A DNA stretch of 64,000 nucleotides. Source: Tritrichomonas musculus (taxonomy: Eukaryota; Parabasalia; Tritrichomonadida; Tritrichomonadidae). The notes beneath the pieces were generated by a model. The model did not search any database, was not told the DNA's origin, and worked only from the letters and a program-made list of their open reading frames with translations. Shown here piece after piece: positions 1-9,529 of this stretch. The stretch lies in contig JAPFFF010000022.1 in NCBI GenBank assembly GCA_039105265.1, forward strand, positions 620,001 through 684,000, in the 5' to 3' direction. Every line of letters begins with the position of its first letter. Positions within the stretch are counted from its first letter, which is position 1. Position numbers and translations under genes: made by a program.

Positions 1-245
1 TTTTAAAAAAACAAGAATACTTTATTTTAAACATGCTATTTTCATGAAAAATGGACAATTATATATTATTTTATTGGTAATTAATTGAATTTATTTTTAA
101 TACACTAAATCATAAACAATTTTTAAAATTTAATACCTGTCAATATAAGGTGCAAATATACGTTTATGAAAAAATAACTTTTTGAATACTGGGTAAGAAT
201 TGAATGGTTGGGTAAAATTTTGTTACCCAAATTCACCCAAATCGC

Positions 246-617
246 ATGATTATATATGATGAGAAAAAGATTCTCGGATGCTGTGTAGAAAAGTTTGGAG
301 CAAATCAAGTTGCTTTGTGTGCTAAATGTTATACGATTTGGTCAGATGACAAAACAATTTCATTAAAGCTCAAAGGTGTTTCATTGAAGAAGAACAACAT
401 CAAATCAAGTGATTACAAAAATGTCATTGATAAGCAATCAATAATGAAAGGCAAAAATATAAACCTTCAAATGAATTCACAACTGATGAGTAAAATAACT
501 GTAATCAAAAATGCATTAACAGCAGCACATTCAAAAATGTTGGTTTTATCGAATCATTGTTGTTGTCCTTATGTCAATGGTTTCACTGCAAAGGATTATT
601 TCATTGAGAATCATTAA
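246..617 (+). pseudogene. Maverick-type DNA polymerase B, C-terminal piece
   Basis: This 123-codon frame resembles the extreme C-terminus of polymerase B proteins of Polinton/adintovirus-like elements. It has an AKCY-containing strand, a KxKGV motif and a closing segment with N and H residues after a run of charged residues. No palm motifs are present, so only the tail of the gene is in the window. In the elements I know, the KGV segment lies after the polymerase active site. It is followed on the same strand by the HNH gene, 51 bases on. The family call rests on motif resemblance only; a search against Polinton polymerases would settle it. Confidence 0.45.
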
Positions 618-668
618 ACAATTAATTTAATGATTTTAAAAAATCAATTTTTTTTATTTTTGTTATAA

Positions 669-1307
669 ATGAGTCAACCAACTGAACAAACACAAATTGA
701 AAATGCTGAAGCTGAATTTGAACCTTTGAAAGGTTTTGAAAGTGATTATGAAATTCAAACAACTTTCCCTTATAACATCAAGAATAAGAAAACAGGAAAA
801 ATAATAGCTGAAGGTGAATACAGACAAAATGTTTATCCGTGTGTAAACCTAAATAACAAAATATATTATAAACATATTCTTGTAGCAAAGCAATTTATTG
901 AAAACCCTAATAATCTACCACAAGTCGACCATAAGAATAGAATCAAAACTGATTATCATCTTGATAATTTACGATTTGTATCAAGTTCAGAGAATAATAA
1001 AAATAAATCAAATTATAAAGGTATTCAATATGAATTCATTGATGACATACCTGATGATGCAATTGTTATTGATTTCTATGAAACAAAGACAGAAAGGAAA
1101 GAATTTGAAGAAAACACGTATTATTATTACCATGATGATACTAATAATGAAGACATTTTTTATGCAAAGATTACTGATAATATTTATAAAATTCTTCATA
1201 TCAATACAAATAAATCAGGCAATGAATTTATTTCAATGAACGATATAAATAATCAAAAAGTTAGCGTATATATTAATAGATTCAAACATCAACATGATTT
1301 GATTTGA
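669..1307 (+). CDS. HNH endonuclease (homing type, free-standing)
   Basis: The 212-residue protein has a NUMOD4-like start (LKGFESDYEI, residues 20-29) and an HNH_3-type nuclease core. The core includes His69 in YYKHILVAKQF, His88 in QVDHKN, Asn100 in LDNLRF and a trailing SENNKNK. Such nucleases cut DNA with a single metal ion and commonly spread themselves or their host element. About 90 residues rich in Asp, Glu and Tyr follow the core and match nothing I recognise. A shorter relative with the same architecture lies in MavD at 32107. It lies convergent with the fibre gene, 6 bases away. The start is the first ATG, after an AT-rich leader. Confidence 0.75.
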   Translation: MSQPTEQTQIENAEAEFEPLKGFESDYEIQTTFPYNIKNKKTGKIIAEGEYRQNVYPCVNLNNKIYYKHILVAKQFIENPNNLPQVDHKNRIKTDYHLDNLRFVSSSENNKNKSNYKGIQYEFIDDIPDDAIVIDFYETKTERKEFEENTYYYYHDDTNNEDIFYAKITDNIYKILHINTNKSGNEFISMNDINNQKVSVYINRFKHQHDLI

Positions 1308-1313
1308 TTTGAT

Positions 1314-4300
1314 TTACTCTTTGAATACAGCTAATGTTCTTTCATCAATGATACTTGTAATGATTCCAACGGTCATACGTTTTATTTTTGATGTTATTGC
1401 TGTCTCTCCTGAAAGAACTTTCAGCTTATTGTCTTCATTATCGATAAACACCTCATCACCGATTGAATAACATGATGAATCATTAACGCGAACCATATAA
1501 TCACCATGTGAACTAAATGTGATACATTTATTTTTGTCATCGATTCTCACACATATACCGACATACTCCTTCCATGTTCCTGATGTTTTGACACTACAAA
1601 TACAATCAGTTGTATCATCTGCTGTTGATGGTTTCCATTCATCACCAACATGTTTGTAAACCTTACCTGTCATATACACTGGAGAACCAACAACGAAATC
1701 ACTAACAGAGTTCATTGATGATTCAATCGGAGAGTAATGTGTGATTGTTGTGTTTGATTGCGTTCCGTAAATAGCAGCCTTAAATTTTGATAAATAACCT
1801 CGGGACATGATGCATCTTGAATATATTTGTTTAGCATCTAATAATTCCTGAGTAGTTGTCCAAGAATATCCACTTATTGGGAAATTATATGTCAGGGGTC
1901 TTCCTGATGCTATATCAACAGTGTCTTCATAATAGAATGGGAATTTGAAATTGTCGAAATACACAGTTCTTTGATGTAATACAAGAACAATGTTATGCGG
2001 ATTTCCAGTTGTATCATAGAATAATATTCTTATTTCCAAACATAGCGCATAATCACCTACTATGTATTCCAGTTTAATTACCTTATCTTCAAGTTTTAGA
2101 TAATGAATTGATACTTCACCGCCCTCTGTAATCGGTCCGCAATCAATAGCACATTTTTTTATTAGTTGTTCTTCTGTTATGACGTTTGACTTCAGTGCAA
2201 AGTTATCATTCACATATTTCACCGAAGTAATCATATCATCATTCACAGGTCGGATGCTGATTAATGTGATAGATGCATCATAAATATTGGTTAGTGTATC
2301 ATCCTCAGCTCTCAATGAAACAATACGTGTAGCTACACGAATATCTATCAATTCACTTGACTCTCCGCTGGTTGATTTGTATATGAGATTTGCACTCTTT
2401 CGTCCAGAATATTCGTATTCAGCTTCTTCATATGTCGCATCATCAGCATTTCGTTTGAACTTTACAATAATATTTTTGGTTGTTAATACCCTTCGTATAT
2501 ATTCATCTGGGATTACACAACCACTATCATTCTGTGTACATTGAATTGTGATTTGTTCTGGACTTTCATCAACAACATTTGCAGTTTTAATGAATGGTGA
2601 TTCGATTTGTGCTCTAATGAAATTATATGCTATTGGATTACTGCTATGTGCTGCAATATATGATACATATACAATTTGTCCATCATCATAACGCCATATT
2701 ATTCTATCAATGCGTTTGCCATTGCTATCATACCTGTCCATGCTATCATAAGTGCTAGTAGAACCAGTTGGTTTAAATATTACATCAATATGCACTATAT
2801 CATCATCTTGATTATCTCCCCAATTAACATCAAATACCAAATGAACTCTGGCATTTGGTAGCTGAGGGGTAATATATGCACCGTCATATAAGTTTGCTGG
2901 ATATTCAATATTCAATTCAGTTCCATATAATGCAGTACTCAACGCAGATTCATTAACCAAATCAGTTGGAATTGTTGGTATATCTGTTTTCAATGCATAT
3001 TTATCTAATTCATAAGCCAATTCATCCTCATCGACAAACTTCTCATCAGCTTGTGCGCTAGTGTAATACGGTGTCAAGTCAACTGGTTCTGGTATATCCG
3101 TCTTCAATGCATAAGTGTTCGACACATATCTAGCTGAATAAGCGTTTCTGTCTGTTGGTTCGATAGTTTTGGTAATTGAACACGATAAAACTTCTGGTGT
3201 ATCGCCAGTTCCTGGATTGATTAATTCATGGCTGTCATACAAAAACCAAATACTTGAATCTTTTCCTTCGATACGCATTATCTGAGAGGGTTGTTCGTCA
3301 TCATTGTCATTGTACGAATAGTCTGCGTGAACATAATGACCCGTATAAAAACTGTTTGATGAAACAATATCCAACCCGTATTGCTCAATCAGTTCATGAT
3401 ATGTGTTGTAATCCAAATCAGGAATTGTATTATTGACGATTTCGAATTGAATTGTTGTTTGACCCTCAATAATTTCTGGGATTTCACTCTTCATTGCATA
3501 TTTTCCTTCTGCAACTGTTTTCGTTTCATACTTATCTAATTCATAAGCCAATTCATCCTCATCGACGAACTTCTCATCAGCTTGTGCACTAGTATAATAC
3601 GGTGTCAAATCAACAGGTTCAGGTATATCACTCTTCAATGCTAATCTTTCTTCTGTTTCTGCTAATGTTATTGTTATTGGAAGGTATTGATATCTATCAT
3701 AAATTGCTCCACTAACTTCATCCCACACTAATTCAAAATACTCACCTTCACTATCAAATCCTTCAGCTTCATGTTGTTTAACGTTATATTCATCATCAGC
3801 ATATAAATCATTTGTCTTAAATCTGATATCAAAATGGAATATATCACCACTATTGTCTACTTTATAACCAACCAAATGTGTTCCTTCTTTGAACGGTAAA
3901 ACGTGAGATGTATCCATTCCGTTTTCTTCATATTCTTCTGGTATTGGTCCTGTATTAGGAAACATATATGTCTTAGTTTCAATTGTGTATTCAGTTGATA
4001 CATTCAAATTATCTCTCGTGATGTAATTCTTCAAATCATCTTTTGGAACATATTGTCCGGCACAAACATCCAAAGCCTCCTGAAGAGCTTCATTAGCTGC
4101 CATACTTGTTAAACACGTTGATGCTTTAGCTGATAATGGTTTAACATCATCAGCCATCAATTTCTGAAACATTTCTTCTGATAATTGTTCCTTTGGGTTC
4201 AAATGCAACTCACTATTTTTGAGTACTTCTGGTATATCCGTCTTCAATGCATAATTCGTTAAATCAATTGGTTCGGGTATATCAGTTGATAAAGCATAAT

Positions 4301-4505
4301 TGTTGATAACATAATCACGCAATCCGTTAACTGCTTCATTCAATTGTTCCTCAGTGATTCCATTTCCGTTTGGAATCCCTACGTTTCCGTTCGATGAATC
4401 GCCTTTGATAACATAATTATCGACATATCTTTTAATGTATTCGTTAATCAATCCGTCAATAGTATTTGTTTTTGTTATGTGTCCGCTCTGCTCAATCGTA
4501 AACAT
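1314..4505 (-). CDS. Giant tail-fibre-like repeat protein
   Basis: The 1063-residue protein is built from repeated modules with the signature YALKTDIPEPVDLT followed by YYTSAQADEKF and a DEDELAYELDKY stretch. The modules are separated by beta-rich, Asp/Tyr-rich domains of 100-200 residues. The YALKxDIP spacer is familiar from phage and giant-virus tail or fibre proteins, where it links trimeric beta domains. The last 130 residues form a separate domain ending in a VGIIxSII...AVFKE pattern, probably the distal tip. No signal peptide or membrane segment is visible. A function in virion attachment is an inference. The MavD protein at 48249 carries the same spacer. The gene is divergent from 4528, with 22 bases between the two ATGs. 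Confidence 0.7.
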   Translation of the reverse strand: MFTIEQSGHITKTNTIDGLINEYIKRYVDNYVIKGDSSNGNVGIPNGNGITEEQLNEAVNGLRDYVINNYALSTDIPEPIDLTNYALKTDIPEVLKNSELHLNPKEQLSEEMFQKLMADDVKPLSAKASTCLTSMAANEALQEALDVCAGQYVPKDDLKNYITRDNLNVSTEYTIETKTYMFPNTGPIPEEYEENGMDTSHVLPFKEGTHLVGYKVDNSGDIFHFDIRFKTNDLYADDEYNVKQHEAEGFDSEGEYFELVWDEVSGAIYDRYQYLPITITLAETEERLALKSDIPEPVDLTPYYTSAQADEKFVDEDELAYELDKYETKTVAEGKYAMKSEIPEIIEGQTTIQFEIVNNTIPDLDYNTYHELIEQYGLDIVSSNSFYTGHYVHADYSYNDNDDEQPSQIMRIEGKDSSIWFLYDSHELINPGTGDTPEVLSCSITKTIEPTDRNAYSARYVSNTYALKTDIPEPVDLTPYYTSAQADEKFVDEDELAYELDKYALKTDIPTIPTDLVNESALSTALYGTELNIEYPANLYDGAYITPQLPNARVHLVFDVNWGDNQDDDIVHIDVIFKPTGSTSTYDSMDRYDSNGKRIDRIIWRYDDGQIVYVSYIAAHSSNPIAYNFIRAQIESPFIKTANVVDESPEQITIQCTQNDSGCVIPDEYIRRVLTTKNIIVKFKRNADDATYEEAEYEYSGRKSANLIYKSTSGESSELIDIRVATRIVSLRAEDDTLTNIYDASITLISIRPVNDDMITSVKYVNDNFALKSNVITEEQLIKKCAIDCGPITEGGEVSIHYLKLEDKVIKLEYIVGDYALCLEIRILFYDTTGNPHNIVLVLHQRTVYFDNFKFPFYYEDTVDIASGRPLTYNFPISGYSWTTTQELLDAKQIYSRCIMSRGYLSKFKAAIYGTQSNTTITHYSPIESSMNSVSDFVVGSPVYMTGKVYKHVGDEWKPSTADDTTDCICSVKTSGTWKEYVGICVRIDDKNKCITFSSHGDYMVRVNDSSCYSIGDEVFIDNEDNKLKVLSGETAITSKIKRMTVGIITSIIDERTLAVFKE
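3001..3115. repeat. Internal direct repeat of the fibre gene, copy 1
   Basis: About 115 bases here recur at 3532-3646 with only scattered, mostly silent differences. The repeat encodes the DIPEPVDLT-YYTSAQADEKF-DEDELAYELDKY module of the fibre-like protein. The near identity at DNA level points to recent duplication or gene conversion within the gene. Confidence 0.8.
3532..3646. repeat. Internal direct repeat of the fibre gene, copy 2
   Basis: This is the second copy of the module described at 3001-3115. Further, more diverged DIPEPIDLTNY spacers occur at about 4220-4300, near the N-terminus of the protein. Confidence 0.8.
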
Positions 4506-4527
4506 TCAATTTATTAGAAACTAAACA

Positions 4528-6822
4528 ATGTCAAAACAAGATAAAAATAATTCATCTGATAGCTTTGAATTAGATTTAAGTAATATTGATGATGAAACTA
4601 TATTTGATAGTGAGGTATCTAAACCTGATGATGATGAAGAACTAGAGGACCCGATAGATTATTTTAAGAACACGTTTCTCAGTACATACAAACTAGAACA
4701 CCCCAATGATTTAATTAATTTGTTGTATTTGATACAAAACAATGAATATACAGGAAGAAGTGTGGGAAAGATTCGTGAAATGAAAGTCAAGTTTCGTCGA
4801 TTTGTTTCATTGATGAACAAAATCAATGCAGGTATTAAAAGTAAAGGTAATCGATTCCTTAGTTTAAAAGAGTACACAACAGATAAAAAAAGTCTTGATA
4901 CAATTATCAATTACTTCAATATTGTTGTCAATGATGATTTGAATTATAGTTCTGATGGTTTTCGTTCATCACCCATCAAACCACCGAGAAAGAGTCAAAC
5001 ACCACAAACCAACAAAGGAAGAAGAAAGAGAACAAGCATACATGAACCAACACTTGATACTAATAAACGAAGAACACCAAGAAGAAAACGCATAACTCCG
5101 AGTGATTCTGATGAAAATGACTCGACAATACAATTGCCTAAAGACAGTGAAGATTCATTACTTAATATAACATTAAGCGAATCAGATTCTGAGTCATTAA
5201 TATTGAAAAACGATGATTTATCTGATTCTTTTATTGAACCATCAAAGGAACACAATAAAAATAATTTTTCAACTAATAAAATGGCAGACGACAACAACAA
5301 TAATAACGGACCTCTTCAATCATTATATGATGATGAATTAGATGATTGGCAAGATGATAATGAAGCAGCAACCGAAGCATACAGATATGCAAGAACACCT
5401 GCAAAACAACCATACAGATATGAAGATAATGAAGAAGAAGCACAAGAAATTAAATCACCTTTTGCAAGGAAATACAAAGGATATGCAGAAGATAACAAAG
5501 CAGATGATGAAATACTTGATGAATTAATAAGAAATGCAAAGCAACCCTCAAAGAATACTCGCGGACGTCGTGATAAAAAAGATATGCCTCTTGTTAACTC
5601 AACATTAAAGGATTCATTTGACAAGCTTGAAATACCTCGGGTTGGTGGTAATATATCCTATTACAGAGATAAATTTATTGATATGATTATTAACGGAAAC
5701 TTCAGAATCAAATACATTCCGAATGCAGCTTGTCGTGATACAGCTATTGAATACTGTAAGAATTCAGTTGATAAAGACGGTAAACCAAGATATCGTTTAT
5801 TACCAGAAAATGCCAAAGACCCGTTAGGAAACTCAATAACAGACTTGAACGGTGATAAAGTTGATGATGTTGTTTTAATTGATAGGAACGGTAATCCTTC
5901 AATCATTAACGGATACAAGCTTGTATTTGCTTCTCCTTACAAGAAAGTTTGGAAATCTGTTATTAAAACAAAACAAGAAAGAAAAGAAATGCCGTTCAAT
6001 AAATGGATTCAATCATTATTTGATAAAGATATCAAGAAAATTGATTGGGATGCTGGTCAATACAAATTAACAAAGGGAAAAGAAATGCAAGAGCTAGAAA
6101 ATTATTACGGTCCTATGGGTCTGGGAAAAGCAAGAGTCAGCAAACGTATTACACCAAGTTCTTATTGGTCATCAATCTTTTCTAAAGTCTGGAAAGTGTA
6201 TTGGAATGACGAACAATTCTTTGTATTATCTCCTTTGAAGAAACTCATCAATTACCTTGCTGTATCAAATATGTTATTTGCTTATCTCTTTGATGCTCCT
6301 TTCAAAGAACTAATTCAAGACAATAAGTTCAATGGAAAGATATTAACATATGAACAATGGACATATTGGAAACAACAGAACAATAAAGAATATGTTTCAG
6401 TATTAGGAAAGAATGTTCAATCATATGTTGAGAAGATTATTGATAAAGCTATTGATATCACATCAGGAGAATTAAAGGCTGAACCAAGTCAATGGGGTAA
6501 ACAATTTACTGAATTAATGCATTACATTGATTATGTTGTCTTTGGTGTTGGTTTCAATGTTGATGTAAGTAAGCAAGAAGGATATAACAGGTTGAAACGA
6601 AATGCAGAAGGAATTAAAGAAGCAACGCCAGAAGATATTAAGAACGTTAAAGATAATTTCATTAAACGAATCACCGCAGCAATAGAAAGAGATATATATC
6701 CAAATTGTGGATACACAGCATTCAAAGCACAACTCAAAGAAAGTAAATTGCAGAACAAAAATAAATATGCTGATTTTGCTGTTAATCTTAAACCATTACA
6801 TCAAAGAATGAATAATGAATAA
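4528..6822 (+). CDS. Maverick conserved protein with DxNGD loop (764 aa)
   Basis: The first 270 residues are acidic, Ser/Asn-rich and low in complexity. A second Asp/Glu-rich linker follows, then a conserved C-terminal half. That half starts with a helical stretch, then a calcium-loop-like motif (DLNGDKVDDVV) followed by an IINGYKL strand, then a Trp/Tyr-rich helical domain. MavB has a relative at 17669 with DVNGDNIPDII and YINGYTT in the same place. The arrangement is one of the best-kept features outside the known virion genes. I do not recognise a named family; an internal virion or terminal-protein-like role is possible but unproven. Confidence 0.65.
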   Translation: MSKQDKNNSSDSFELDLSNIDDETIFDSEVSKPDDDEELEDPIDYFKNTFLSTYKLEHPNDLINLLYLIQNNEYTGRSVGKIREMKVKFRRFVSLMNKINAGIKSKGNRFLSLKEYTTDKKSLDTIINYFNIVVNDDLNYSSDGFRSSPIKPPRKSQTPQTNKGRRKRTSIHEPTLDTNKRRTPRRKRITPSDSDENDSTIQLPKDSEDSLLNITLSESDSESLILKNDDLSDSFIEPSKEHNKNNFSTNKMADDNNNNNGPLQSLYDDELDDWQDDNEAATEAYRYARTPAKQPYRYEDNEEEAQEIKSPFARKYKGYAEDNKADDEILDELIRNAKQPSKNTRGRRDKKDMPLVNSTLKDSFDKLEIPRVGGNISYYRDKFIDMIINGNFRIKYIPNAACRDTAIEYCKNSVDKDGKPRYRLLPENAKDPLGNSITDLNGDKVDDVVLIDRNGNPSIINGYKLVFASPYKKVWKSVIKTKQERKEMPFNKWIQSLFDKDIKKIDWDAGQYKLTKGKEMQELENYYGPMGLGKARVSKRITPSSYWSSIFSKVWKVYWNDEQFFVLSPLKKLINYLAVSNMLFAYLFDAPFKELIQDNKFNGKILTYEQWTYWKQQNNKEYVSVLGKNVQSYVEKIIDKAIDITSGELKAEPSQWGKQFTELMHYIDYVVFGVGFNVDVSKQEGYNRLKRNAEGIKEATPEDIKNVKDNFIKRITAAIERDIYPNCGYTAFKAQLKESKLQNKNKYADFAVNLKPLHQRMNNE

Positions 6823-8010
6823 TTAATTTAAATCAAAACCTCCATTATTATTATTATTATTTTTGTCATTTGGGTCTGAAACGATTCTAAAACTATAACG
6901 TTTTGTTGATTGTGGTTGCTGATTATATTCTTCTTCACTTGACAAGTCTTCAAAAGTATTATTATTATTATTTATGTTTTGTTGTCGTTCATAATAATTT
7001 GATGTCTTATTAGGATTTGGTGTTTCAAAATCAAAGCCTTGTGATTGATTTTGGTTTTCTTCGTGCCAATCTTCTTCAATTTCCATAGGTTCATAATTCG
7101 GTAAAGAATTATTTTGTTGAACTATTTTTTGATATGTTTCCGAGCTATTAGGAATAGTTCGTTTTGCTGATGCTGAAAAGTGAACTTTGTTATCTTTTGG
7201 CAAGTGCTTATATATTGGTTCTGATTGTTGCATTTGCAGCTGATTGGAAATCTTTTCTAACATTTTTATTAGTTTTGCATCAAATCTCTTTGGAGTCGAT
7301 ATTGATTCTTTTGTATTAAAACCTGAATCCTGTGTTATTTTTCTCGGTTTGAATACAGGATATTCATCGGCTATTGTATCATTTCGAAAACTAAAAGCCG
7401 ATTTTTCAATTGATTTTGTACCTGTATTATGATTTAAATCTGCTGTTATCGATTTTGCAATTTCCTCGTTGTCAGATTCAGGAGTTGTATTAACATAACA
7501 ATCAATTATCGGAATTTTTTCAGGGTTATCGTAAATATAAAAAGATAAATATGTTTGTGCTGCATTAGGGTCATAGTTTATATCAGCTGCAGTTATAATA
7601 TTATCAAATGCCTTTATGAATGATTCAGAAGTGAAAGCAAAGTAAGTTTTATGAAAATAAGATTCACCGTTATAATTTTTATAATATTTTGTTAATGCTT
7701 TTGGTGTATTATCAACTATTAATATAAATATAGGTTCCTGATATCCTGTAAGAATCTTTTTTGTAAACACGTATGAAGGTTTTTCAGGTGTATCACCATC
7801 AAGATATATTATCCATGTAGGTCTACTTGTTAACATATCACCTTTAGTTGTACTTTTAGCTTGCTTTGGAAATATGAAAATTGAAGGGAAAAAATATCTA
7901 TTTTTTTCTACTGTAATCAATGCAAATGTAATCGGTGCAACATCATCAATTTTATAACGGCTCATATCAGCCAATTGATTCGGATTTAAATAAATTACCT
8001 TAGAATCCAT
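6823..8010 (-). CDS. Maverick protein of unknown function (395 aa)
   Basis: The first 170 residues look like a folded beta-rich domain with alternating hydrophobic strands (ITFALITV, IFILIVD, LSFYIYD). The rest is Asn/Gln/Ser-rich and probably disordered, with NNNNN and PQS stretches. It has no motif I can name. Its position directly downstream of the 116-residue gene and the integrase is shared with the 474-residue gene at 20916 in MavC, which also has a folded start and a long low-complexity tail. The two may therefore be diverged equivalents, but I cannot align them by eye. The gene ends against 4528-6822, tail to tail. Confidence 0.6.
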   Translation of the reverse strand: MDSKVIYLNPNQLADMSRYKIDDVAPITFALITVEKNRYFFPSIFIFPKQAKSTTKGDMLTSRPTWIIYLDGDTPEKPSYVFTKKILTGYQEPIFILIVDNTPKALTKYYKNYNGESYFHKTYFAFTSESFIKAFDNIITAADINYDPNAAQTYLSFYIYDNPEKIPIIDCYVNTTPESDNEEIAKSITADLNHNTGTKSIEKSAFSFRNDTIADEYPVFKPRKITQDSGFNTKESISTPKRFDAKLIKMLEKISNQLQMQQSEPIYKHLPKDNKVHFSASAKRTIPNSSETYQKIVQQNNSLPNYEPMEIEEDWHEENQNQSQGFDFETPNPNKTSNYYERQQNINNNNNTFEDLSSEEEYNQQPQSTKRYSFRIVSDPNDKNNNNNNGGFDLN

Positions 8011-8022
8011 TTTGAATAGTCA

Positions 8023-8373
8023 TTAATAAATCAAAAGACAACTGAATATAAATGATTCAGGTTCAATAACGTTTCCTTTCATATCTGTAAACCATAAATG
8101 ATACTCTTTTTTTGTATTGTTCAGACACTCATATTTTCGATATTTCGTTTGTCGTCTGTTAGCAAGCATAATGAAATGGTCGCAGAAAGGCATGAATTCA
8201 ACTATATCTGAATGAACCATCAAATCACCGACAATATGTTGATTGACAACAGCACCACAATACTGAACAACAATGTACTTCTTGTTGCGACTATAAACGA
8301 AATCATCAGGAAGATTAAAATCTTTTGATTGTGTGTGATAGTATCGTTTTGTGATTGGTTGTTTAGCTTTCAT
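8023..8373 (-). CDS. Small conserved Maverick protein (116 aa)
   Basis: This is one of three related small proteins in the window (also 13714 and 22343). Shared features are an N-terminal tyrosine-rich YYHTQ segment, NKKYIVVQY, GDLMVHSDIV, an FIMLANRRQTKYRKY stretch, a WFTDxxGN motif and a closing LLIY. The pattern suggests a compact beta-sandwich. It overlaps the end of the integrase by 11 bases, as part of a minus-strand gene run. Its constant place in the virion module suggests a structural or cement role, but no function is known to me. Confidence 0.65.
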   Translation of the reverse strand: MKAKQPITKRYYHTQSKDFNLPDDFVYSRNKKYIVVQYCGAVVNQHIVGDLMVHSDIVEFMPFCDHFIMLANRRQTKYRKYECLNNTKKEYHLWFTDMKGNVIEPESFIFSCLLIY

Positions 8374-9442
8374 TTTGCGTTTTATAAGTCAAAAAGAATA
8401 CTTTATAATCATCATTCAAAGCATCTATTGATGAACAAACATATTTTGTGTACATGATTGGGACTGTTATTATTGTTTTGTTCTTCAGTGTTTTGTTAGT
8501 TTGACGCAAAGGATTTAATAGTTTACATTTAACGTTTCCTGATTCATAACAAATGAATTCAGCAAGTTCATTGAACACTCTTCTTCGCTTTTCATGTTTC
8601 TTTTCTGTTTTTCCGTAATCGGTGTGAATGAGTATTATATTTTTGGGTTTATATGACAGAAGACCTTTAAATCGTTGTTTTTGTTGAATCTCTTTCAATT
8701 GCATTGATTTGGCTCTAATGTATTGCCATTCAAGGTCGCGGTCATCTTGCATCTGTTGAGGTGTTAGATAAATGTATTTTGATTGTCGTTTGTCAAGGTA
8801 TTCATCAGTTTCTTCGTCAAATGATGTGTATAAAGGATTCAATAAACGAAGAGATGCATGAGGCGTGTTATTGTACCATTCAACCGTTTGTTGTATCAAT
8901 ACATTGTTTGTCATTCGTTGTTGTGATTGACCGAAAGCATTTCGTAATGTTCTGATTACTGCATCAACACATTTATGTGCATTCGTGAAAGGTGAATCAT
9001 CAATGATTAACTTTATTTTGTTTGGTGCTTTGAATTTAATTGTGTGTTTGTCTAATTGATATCTTTGCTCTTCACCGTTGCAATAACTTTTGAATGCATT
9101 TGATATAAAAGCCTTTTCACCATCACATTTAATTGTTTCAATTCTGATATTTCTTTTATTGACTAGTTTATCAATTACTTTGATTACATAATACTCAGAC
9201 TTGTAATCAATTGGTTCAACAATTAGGTATTTGGTGTTTACATTGATTATTACTAAATAAGCTTTATTTAATGCAAACATTATATCAATTTCGTACGCAT
9301 ACGGTTCAAATGAGAAGTCAGGTTTTGATAGTTTCTTTACTGTCTTCAATTGGTAATCCTTAATATAGGGCTCGGTTTTAATGCCCGTGTCTTTGATGTA
9401 CTTGTATTTAGATTTAAAAGGATAGTTGATTGATTCATTCAT
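8363..9442 (-). CDS. Maverick integrase (rve-fold)
   Basis: The 359-residue protein has a retroviral-type integrase core. The first aspartate lies in YEIDIMF, followed by NVNTKYLIVEP, then IKCDGEKAF, a helix with AVIRTLRNAF, and WYNNTPHASL. The C-terminal third, including a basic KTEKKHEKRRRVFNE segment and a small SH3/chromo-like beta tail, probably contacts DNA. Integrases of this type join the element's inverted termini to target DNA and produce 5-6-bp duplications. It is clearly related to the MavC copy at 22676 and more distantly to that of MavD at 35270. The first ATG gives the start. Confidence 0.85.
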   Translation of the reverse strand: MNESINYPFKSKYKYIKDTGIKTEPYIKDYQLKTVKKLSKPDFSFEPYAYEIDIMFALNKAYLVIINVNTKYLIVEPIDYKSEYYVIKVIDKLVNKRNIRIETIKCDGEKAFISNAFKSYCNGEEQRYQLDKHTIKFKAPNKIKLIIDDSPFTNAHKCVDAVIRTLRNAFGQSQQRMTNNVLIQQTVEWYNNTPHASLRLLNPLYTSFDEETDEYLDKRQSKYIYLTPQQMQDDRDLEWQYIRAKSMQLKEIQQKQRFKGLLSYKPKNIILIHTDYGKTEKKHEKRRRVFNELAEFICYESGNVKCKLLNPLRQTNKTLKNKTIITVPIMYTKYVCSSIDALNDDYKVFFLTYKTQNES

Positions 9443-9529
9443 TTGAATCGCAAAAATAAAGCATTAATTTATGAAGGAACTCTGTTCCCTTTTGCAAAGC
9501 AAAATGATTATTTAATGAAATCAATTTAT

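Noticed and set aside
1314-4505. Bacterial or phage contamination suggested by tail-fibre-like sequence
   Set aside because: The gene has the base composition of its neighbours, lies in a tight Maverick gene run, and the same spacer occurs within bounded MavD.
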